Assembly: GCF_001636695.1 (NCBI RefSeq)
Contig: NZ_LGEL01000020.1
Location: forward strand, 62,001 to 126,000
Source of the DNA: Pedobacter panaciterrae
GTDB taxonomy: Bacteria; Bacteroidota; Bacteroidia; Sphingobacteriales; Sphingobacteriaceae
Direction of reading: 5' to 3'
Length of the DNA: 64,000 nucleotides
A program made the position numbers and the translations under genes. The notes beneath the pieces are model-generated. The model searched no databases. It was not told where the DNA came from and was given only the letters and a program-made list of their open reading frames with translations. This document shows, piece by piece, positions 58,134 to 64,000 of the stretch (position 1 is the first letter of the stretch; every line of letters starts with the position of its first letter).

Positions 58134-61025
58134 CTATATAGCGCCCGACAGGTAATTTGAAGGATAATAGCCAAAACCAATTTTATTGTGATCATTCAAA
58201 TTCTTCAACGTTGTTTTTGGATTAATAGCTGCATAAATAGTGGTGTACCCATCCACCAGTAAACTCTCTAAAAAAGATGTTTTTACTGTAAAAATACATT
58301 GTCCTGCTCCGCGGGCGGGCAAACCATTTATGGTTTGAATATCCCCAATCTGAGTACCGTTCTTATGCGGATCTTTATTATACAAAGCCAGCTCAATTTT
58401 TGCGGTAGGTTTTAACGTGTCATTATGTACAGTAACTAATATAGTTGTTGAATCATTATCACTTTGAACAAATTCAATATCACGGGTAAAGAGTTTATAC
58501 CCATCTGTTATCCAGGGCAAATGAAAACATGGATTAGATTCATTATATTTTTGTGTAAACCATGTGCTGCCCTTCGGTATAAAAACGGCATAATCAACCT
58601 TTAAATAATTCCCTGTTTTACACCAGTATACATAAGGTTTAACCGTATAATACATAGTTTCATTTAAGCCTGCAGGAGTAATAGACATATCAATATTTGT
58701 TGATTCTGTAAAATTGATAGCGTAATTAGAAGACTCACTATTACTATAAGTGTTGTCATAATTATGATTGATACCTAAACTAAATCCACACAAAAAATCT
58801 GAAGACACATTTGCTGATTGCTGATTACTGATGTGAGTTGATTGATTTACTGATTTTTGTTCTGATTGGTTATTCGAATTAGACCAGTTCGCACTTATAG
58901 AAGTAGGTTGACTGTCCACAGAGATAACTGCATTACAAAAGCTACCTTTTATAGCATCATAATCTTTAGGGTCTGCAGAAGGATAAGATAGAATATTACC
59001 TATTAAATGTGCCGGCTTATATAATGATGACAGGTCTTTGCCTGATAATGTTTTAATATTACCACTTGATTGGGGGAAAACAACTAATATATGACCTTTA
59101 TGTACCCCATCTTTATAAACCGGATATTCCCATGTATTGAATATATTTACATTCAGGAGTATAACATCCTCTTTATCTGAGCTTACATTAAGAGAGGTGG
59201 TTATATCAGCAATTTTATCTGTCGATTTACTAAAATCCTTGCCATGAGTTTTATTAATCGAACTGGTAAAGGAGAATAAACTTGATATTCCTAAAGAACT
59301 TCCAAGACTGTCAGATGTACTATAAGAACGGTGAGTACTAAGTCCCATTGAGGTTGAATTCCCTTTGGTATCGCTAAATGAAACTTGACCGACACAATTA
59401 AATTCTTCGGTGTTTTGAAACTCTGAGGGTATGGGTGGGAAATTAATGATAGCAATAATCGAATTTACATCTTCAATTGTACTTTGTTTCGGGCTCCCTA
59501 CACATATATTGGTTCCATTAAAATCGCCATGTGTGAGTTTAATTTTTAAATTTCCTAAATTTTTATTGCTGTCGTAAGCAATATTACCAGAAAACAATCC
59601 GGGTATTCCTGCTGGTTTTTCTTTATATCTGATTGCAAAATTAAGTTCCGGATCTACTTTTATTACACCCAAACTTACCCTTGCATAACCATTTTGTGGC
59701 ATTAAAGATTTTTCGGCACCCAATGTGGCAATAACAATACCAGCACCAATGTAATTATTATCGAGTCCCGGTGTACTATGATTTTCTAAATCTGCAATTG
59801 CCAATTCAAAATCAAAAGAAATAAAGTTGAATGAATTATCTCCATACATTCGGCCTGTTGAAGCAGGACTTAACTTTAACGTATTTTCGAACCTATATAC
59901 TTGCAAAACAAGATGCCCCTCTATCAATTCATTAGCAACCCTTCCAACTACCAGTTCTTCTACACCATCATCATTTATATCGCCTACTGCTGTTCTGATA
60001 AGCCCCCCTTTAACGACTAAATCTTTAGCTGCATCTACCATTTTTAAATCAAATTGGTTATTAGCTTTTTCAGCATTTGATTTATGACATTCCCACATCT
60101 GCAGCTGGGCTTTATCTGTTTCTTTTATTGCCCAACTCAAAGCCAACCCATCTCTAACAGTATTAGCAAGAAAAGCTCCTGATTTAACATTTAGTGTATA
60201 AGGAGAATAACCTTTATCTGTGGCTCCCACTATTGCTGAGTTTATAAGCTTACTCTTCTGATTAGCAATATAATATACGCTTACAAAAAGATTATTACCG
60301 TTACTGTCTTTTTTACCTTCATAAAAAATTGCTATTTCGTTATTTCTTTGCCCGGTAAAAGCACCAATCGCTATATCAGCTTTTTTACTTTCACTGGTCT
60401 CCGGTCCTTCAAATAAGAATGGCTCTCTTTTCGTATCATCAGCAATATTGTCGCAGGTCCATATTTTTACCTTGTTACTTTTATCAACCCATGCTATTAC
60501 AGGTTTTTTTATTTCGCCTTCATCGGTATAACTACCCCATATAGTAGTCTGATCTCCTATTTCAGCTTCAATTATAAATCTGGACAACACAGCATAGTTC
60601 GAAGTTTTCGCTCCTTCCTCATATTTTATGACTTCCAACCACAACTCATTCTTATCATTTAAATACGCAACTATAATTTCATCCTTTTTATTACCATCAA
60701 TATCGGCACTAATTGTAACCATTTGCTTAAAATTACTTCCTCCCTCAATTGATAATGAAGTTTCATCAGAGATGGCCACTCCTAATCCGTTAGTTTTATC
60801 GGTATAAGGCTGTGCAGTAAACGACATCAGTTCCAGGTTGTTATTTACTCCCTGGAATGATGCCATTATGCTGTCTAATTTCACCACGGTATAATTGCCA
60901 TTTAAAGGATCTGAAGTTTGGTCCGCCCCACTGTTGGCTGTTTTTCCTGGCGGGCGATCAATATACCTGTGTTTACTAATTAAGCCTGGTTTGTGTCTGA
61001 GCACAGAGTTATTTACTTTTTCCAT
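58134..61025 (-). CDS. FG-GAP-type large protein with two amphipathic Ser/Thr/Asn-rich blocks
   Basis: From ATG 61025 the protein has 963 residues; a GTG 30 bp earlier would overlap the small upstream gene. There is no signal peptide or membrane helix. Residues about 85-540 carry FG-GAP/VCBS-like Asp-rich loops (ADIDGNKKDEIIVAY, VGDINDDGVEELVVGR), a likely beta-propeller. Two stretches, about 548-618 and 703-787, alternate Ser/Thr/Asn with hydrophobic residues (SLGSSLGISSLFSFTSSI; NVSSDFLCGFSLGIN), like the membrane hairpins of beta-pore-forming toxins. A C-terminal beta domain follows. The pore-forming reading is inference; I know no full-length family. Confidence 0.6.
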   Translation of the reverse strand: MEKVNNSVLRHKPGLISKHRYIDRPPGKTANSGADQTSDPLNGNYTVVKLDSIMASFQGVNNNLELMSFTAQPYTDKTNGLGVAISDETSLSIEGGSNFKQMVTISADIDGNKKDEIIVAYLNDKNELWLEVIKYEEGAKTSNYAVLSRFIIEAEIGDQTTIWGSYTDEGEIKKPVIAWVDKSNKVKIWTCDNIADDTKREPFLFEGPETSESKKADIAIGAFTGQRNNEIAIFYEGKKDSNGNNLFVSVYYIANQKSKLINSAIVGATDKGYSPYTLNVKSGAFLANTVRDGLALSWAIKETDKAQLQMWECHKSNAEKANNQFDLKMVDAAKDLVVKGGLIRTAVGDINDDGVEELVVGRVANELIEGHLVLQVYRFENTLKLSPASTGRMYGDNSFNFISFDFELAIADLENHSTPGLDNNYIGAGIVIATLGAEKSLMPQNGYARVSLGVIKVDPELNFAIRYKEKPAGIPGLFSGNIAYDSNKNLGNLKIKLTHGDFNGTNICVGSPKQSTIEDVNSIIAIINFPPIPSEFQNTEEFNCVGQVSFSDTKGNSTSMGLSTHRSYSTSDSLGSSLGISSLFSFTSSINKTHGKDFSKSTDKIADITTSLNVSSDKEDVILLNVNIFNTWEYPVYKDGVHKGHILVVFPQSSGNIKTLSGKDLSSLYKPAHLIGNILSYPSADPKDYDAIKGSFCNAVISVDSQPTSISANWSNSNNQSEQKSVNQSTHISNQQSANVSSDFLCGFSLGINHNYDNTYSNSESSNYAINFTESTNIDMSITPAGLNETMYYTVKPYVYWCKTGNYLKVDYAVFIPKGSTWFTQKYNESNPCFHLPWITDGYKLFTRDIEFVQSDNDSTTILVTVHNDTLKPTAKIELALYNKDPHKNGTQIGDIQTINGLPARGAGQCIFTVKTSFLESLLVDGYTTIYAAINPKTTLKNLNDHNKIGFGYYPSNYLSGAI

Positions 61026-61045
61026 TTCGATTGAAATTAGAGGGA

Positions 61046-61315
61046 CTATACCCACGATATGTTTATCGTTTCCGGTCCCTGGTTAATTATATGTACACTG
61101 GTGGTTCCATGTGGAATTGGCTGCCCCCCATTTCCAAAAATTTTATGGTTATTGGTTATCTGAAAGGTAACGCCGCCACCGCCACCACCTGGCTTCATGA
61201 AAGAGACATGTACTTGAGTGCTTCTATTTTCCGTATGTGTTCCAGGAGCTACGGTTACTGTACGAGGTTCATCAATCGTATGATTATTATGAGCTGATAA
61301 TGTTATTAGTGGCAT
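61046..61315 (-). CDS. Small beta-rich protein, FG-GAP cluster
   Basis: The protein has 89 residues and no signal peptide. It contains a run of six Gly (FMKPGGGGGGVTFQIT) and otherwise alternating strand-like sequence (RTVTVAPGTH, TSVHIINQGPETINISWV). I do not recognise it. Its TAG is 20 bp before the ATG of the 963-residue protein and its ATG 17 bp after the 190-aa gene, so the three form an operon. It may be a partner or chaperone of the larger protein. Confidence 0.65.
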   Translation of the reverse strand: MPLITLSAHNNHTIDEPRTVTVAPGTHTENRSTQVHVSFMKPGGGGGGVTFQITNNHKIFGNGGQPIPHGTTSVHIINQGPETINISWV

Positions 61316-61332
61316 GATTTTAAGGTTTAATT

Positions 61333-61905
61333 TTATTTAATATTACTGTTAACTCTGTTTATAAAACTCTGAAATACCTGCGATGATTGATTATCATCTA
61401 CCAGGGCTGTACCTACATTAATTGCTTCCTGATCATCCTTACAAAAAGCCCTTATTTGTACTAGTTTCAGTTCGTATATCTGATATTTGCCATCATCTCC
61501 ATCTTCGATATTATCACTGATTGAATGTGAATCGTGGTCTATCAATTTCCACTTATCCATACCTGAATGCCAGAATATATAATACGGTAAAGACGATGGA
61601 TGAATATCTGAGTTAGACCAACCTAGTTGAAAGTTGAGATAAAACATACCGGTATCATTGCTGCCGGAGGCAGTAATTTTACACGATAACGAGGTACTAT
61701 CCAGATTATACCATACCTCTGCCTTATCATCTCCCGGCTCCTTGCCAAATCCCTGATTAAATTCAAAGTAAAACTGCTGCGCAGATTTTGCATTTACATT
61801 ATCAGGAGGCCCCCATGCATTCATTTGGTAGCCAGGTCCTCCCTGAGTTTTTCTAACATTCATTGGAGTGCCATTGTAAATTCTTAGCATTGCACCTTGT
61901 CCCAT
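61333..61905 (-). CDS. Hypothetical 190-aa beta-rich protein, FG-GAP cluster
   Basis: The protein has 190 residues and no signal peptide, starting MGQGAMLRIYNGTPMNVRKT. The sequence is rich in Asn, Gly and aromatics (QQFYFEFNQGFG, MFYLNFQLGWSNSDIHPSSL) and looks like an all-beta lectin- or lysin-like domain, but I cannot assign it. It is the first gene of the three-gene set. The adjacent hybrid sensor gene is on the same strand and about 220 bp upstream, making it a plausible regulator. Confidence 0.6.
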   Translation of the reverse strand: MGQGAMLRIYNGTPMNVRKTQGGPGYQMNAWGPPDNVNAKSAQQFYFEFNQGFGKEPGDDKAEVWYNLDSTSLSCKITASGSNDTGMFYLNFQLGWSNSDIHPSSLPYYIFWHSGMDKWKLIDHDSHSISDNIEDGDDGKYQIYELKLVQIRAFCKDDQEAINVGTALVDDNQSSQVFQSFINRVNSNIK

Positions 61906-62126
61906 AATTCTAAAGATTAAATTGTTAATTAATCAAGCTTCTGTTTAACAGCTTTCATGCTATTTCAAAAGCTCATTTGCTGTATACCAAAGTTGTAGAG
62001 AAGATGAAAAAACGGCTATCAGATAACGGACAATGATTCGAATATATCAGACATCTTTTGCATGCGGAGCACTTACGGCCTCAATATTCGGACATTCTCT
62101 CTCAAAAAACGGACAGGCAGTAAAAC

Positions 62127-64000
62127 TTAATAATTTACCGCGCGCGTTTGTTTAATAAATTCTGAAGGTGTAATCCGGTATTGCTCTTTAAAACACTGGC
62201 CGAAATAAGACACGCTTTCAAAGCCCGACATGTAGGCTGCTTCGGAAACAGAGAAACCTGTAGTGAGAAAAGCAGCAGCCTTTTTTAAACGATAATTTCG
62301 GATCAATTCGCTGGAAGCCATTTTTGTGAGGCTATTTAATTTGCGATTTAATGTTCTTGAACTCATGGCTAATTTATCGGCCAGATCGGAAATGGAAAAA
62401 TCAGAATGATCCAGAAATTGATCAAGGATTTCATACAGTTTAATGAGAAACGGATGGGTAGCCTCATCTGACTTAAAATCATTCGTAGCGAATACATGTT
62501 TATGGTAGTATTCCTGAAGTGTACGCTGATATTTAATCTGATTGTCGACCCTAAATTTCAGTTCGGACAGCAGGAAAGGTTTCGTTAAATAATCATTGGC
62601 TCCCATGTCCAGACCTTTCAACCTGCTATCTATAGTTGATTTTGCTGAAAGTAAGATAATTCCGATATGACTTGTCAATGGGGAATTACGTATTAGCCCT
62701 GCTATTTCATACCCATCTTTTCCCGGTAACATAATATCTGATATCACTATATCCGGCAGATCCTGCTGAATGATATTCCAGGCCTGCTCACCATCATTAC
62801 AGGTTTTTACCTCATAGTACTCCCTGAAAAAATTGGCAATATACTCTGCAAGGCCAGCATGATCATCGATAACCAATATTGTGGGAAGGTTATTTGACAG
62901 GTCATCTTCAGAAATGGCTGTTAAAGTATCTGCTTCTGTATTACATGATATGTTTGACAGCTCTACCTCTTCAATCAATTGAACCGGAAGTGTAACTGTA
63001 AATGAAGAACCAATTGTCTGTTTACTTTCGACCTCAATAGTACCGTTGAGTAAGGCGACCAGCTCTTTAGTATAGGCAAGCCCAAGGCCGGTTCCATTTG
63101 GATTGAGGAAGGAAGTACCTGATGCTTGATAAAAAGGTTTAAATAAATCGACTAATGTTTCATCAGACATACCTATGCCGTTATCTGACAGATTCAATTG
63201 AAAGTAGTTCTTATGATCAAATTGCTTAAAACTTATTTTTAACGTTACAATGCCCCCCTCCTGAGTAAATTTAATTGCATTTGACAAAAGGTTATTCAGT
63301 ATTTTCTCGAGCTTATCTCCATCAAACAGACAATAACTGTCCGGTATATCCTCTTCAATAAATTTCAGCGTGATGTGTTTACCGTCGGCAAGTGGCTGAA
63401 ATGAAAATAATATTTCGTGGCTAAACTCTTTGATATTACCTACCATTTCAGTTTTGGTCAGTTTACCGGCCTGAGATTTGGATAGATCCATCATTTGGTT
63501 AATAAGCCTAAGTAAATGGCTTGCATTTCTGTAAACAGTGTTCAATAAATTCTTCTCTTTGCCATTGGTACTAAGTCGGAGAAGATATTCAGTAGGTGCA
63601 GTTATGAGCGATAATGGGGTTTTAAATTCATGGGTAATGTTGGAAAAAAACTTTGACTTTAAGGATTCAATTTCAATCCGTTCCTCTGCTTCGCGACGAC
63701 CAAGTACCATTTGTTCATAAGCAATATTGGATTTAGCCAGTTCTGTAGCTAAGCGCTCTGAGTGGGTAAGTGCCCCGGTAAAGCGAAGTGCAAGAACGAT
63801 TGCCTGGAGTAAAAGCAACACCAAAAAGGCAAATGGAAGCAGGAAGCCAGTATTGATGAGTTCAGCCTCATATAATGAATCGTTAAGCAGGCCTATAAAA
63901 CAGGCTAAAATGCCGATTAAGAGTAAGGTATTATCCAGAGGATGATCCCGTAGGTGTTTGATAAGAAAGTAAACTGCAAAGCAACCCATCCATGCCGCCA
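62127..64000 (-). CDS. 7TMR-DISM-like hybrid sensor histidine kinase/response regulator, N-terminus cut
   Basis: The frame is open to the window end, so only the last ~625 residues are present. In order: the last membrane helices of a 7TM sensor-type domain (LLLIGILACFIGLL), HisKA (SNITHEFKTPLSLITAPTEYL), HATPase_c (NLLSNAIKFT, NLSDNGIGM, NGTGLGLAYTK), a receiver domain (ILVIDDHAG, DIVISDIMLPGKDGYE, YLTKPFL) and a C-terminal AraC-type HTH (MSSRTLNRKLNSLTKM, SVSEAAYMSGFESVSYFGQCF). This is a hybrid two-component system in one polypeptide. The sensor ligand is unknown. Its targets may include the three-gene set downstream. Confidence 0.9.
   Translation of the reverse strand, partial: AAWMGCFAVYFLIKHLRDHPLDNTLLLIGILACFIGLLNDSLYEAELINTGFLLPFAFLVLLLLQAIVLALRFTGALTHSERLATELAKSNIAYEQMVLGRREAEERIEIESLKSKFFSNITHEFKTPLSLITAPTEYLLRLSTNGKEKNLLNTVYRNASHLLRLINQMMDLSKSQAGKLTKTEMVGNIKEFSHEILFSFQPLADGKHITLKFIEEDIPDSYCLFDGDKLEKILNNLLSNAIKFTQEGGIVTLKISFKQFDHKNYFQLNLSDNGIGMSDETLVDLFKPFYQASGTSFLNPNGTGLGLAYTKELVALLNGTIEVESKQTIGSSFTVTLPVQLIEEVELSNISCNTEADTLTAISEDDLSNNLPTILVIDDHAGLAEYIANFFREYYEVKTCNDGEQAWNIIQQDLPDIVISDIMLPGKDGYEIAGLIRNSPLTSHIGIILLSAKSTIDSRLKGLDMGANDYLTKPFLLSELKFRVDNQIKYQRTLQEYYHKHVFATNDFKSDEATHPFLIKLYEILDQFLDHSDFSISDLADKLAMSSRTLNRKLNSLTKMASSELIRNYRLKKAAAFLTTGFSVSEAAYMSGFESVSYFGQCFKEQYRITPSEFIKQTRAVNY

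Overview
The window looks like chromosomal DNA of a Bacteroidota member of the Sphingobacteriaceae, most likely Pedobacter or a close relative. The base composition is AT-rich. A SusD-type nutrient-binding lipoprotein, GH78, GH16, GH10 and GH2-like secreted glycosidases, TlpA-type thioredoxin proteins, a DUF6266 protein, and an NVEALA-like peptide next to a six-bladed propeller lipoprotein all fit that group. So does an atpD-atpC pair separated from the other ATP synthase genes. The genus is inference; no rRNA is present.

Layout. 1-2.2 kb: the end of a SusD gene and a Tat-exported PhoX-type phosphatase. 2.3-12.6 kb: an MFS pump, an SDR/AraC pair, an alpha-L-rhamnosidase, a GH16 glucanase with a DUF922-like protein, a YcaQ-like glycosylase and an alanine/glycine symporter. 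12.6-23.1 kb: a DUF389 membrane protein, a TlpA-like protein, a Crp/Fnr regulator, a LemA/DUF2207 pair, a PepSY-like protein and a LytS/LytTR two-component pair. 23.3-26.9 kb: a xylan cluster (GH10 xylanase, CE1-type esterase, a truncated CE15-like gene, a GH2-like glycosidase). 27-30.7 kb: a gene-poor stretch with a TlpA lipoprotein, a headless toxin-like C-terminus, a small membrane protein overlapping it by 4 bp (immunity candidate), a short lipoprotein remnant and tRNA-Arg(ACG). 30.8-34.4 kb: a peroxiredoxin, an RmlD-like reductase, atpD and atpC.

34.4-51.4 kb holds a nearly complete branched-chain amino-acid cluster: ilvE-ilvD-ilvB-ilvN-dinB-ilvC-(ModF-like ABC)-leuA-leuC-leuD-cimA-like-leuB-ilvA. 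Upstream of ilvE is a 27-codon ORF missing from a 60-residue ORF cutoff. Fifteen of its 27 residues are Ile, Leu or Val. It is followed by a GC-rich terminator whose 5' arm can pair instead with the last codons of the small ORF. This is the architecture of ribosome-mediated attenuation and is the strongest regulatory finding here. Three copies of a long dispersed palindrome lie at boundaries of this region: after atpC, between leuD and cimA, and between leuB and ilvA. Two carry reiterated flanking units.

51.4-64 kb is accessory: lipoproteins, a GT-C-like membrane protein, the NVEALA-like/propeller pair, DUF6266, DUF917 and a YiiX-like hydrolase. It ends with a three-gene set without signal peptides (190 aa, 89 aa, and a 963-aa FG-GAP protein with two Ser/Thr/Asn-rich amphipathic blocks). 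A hybrid 7TMR-type sensor kinase/response regulator lies next to that set and runs off the window.
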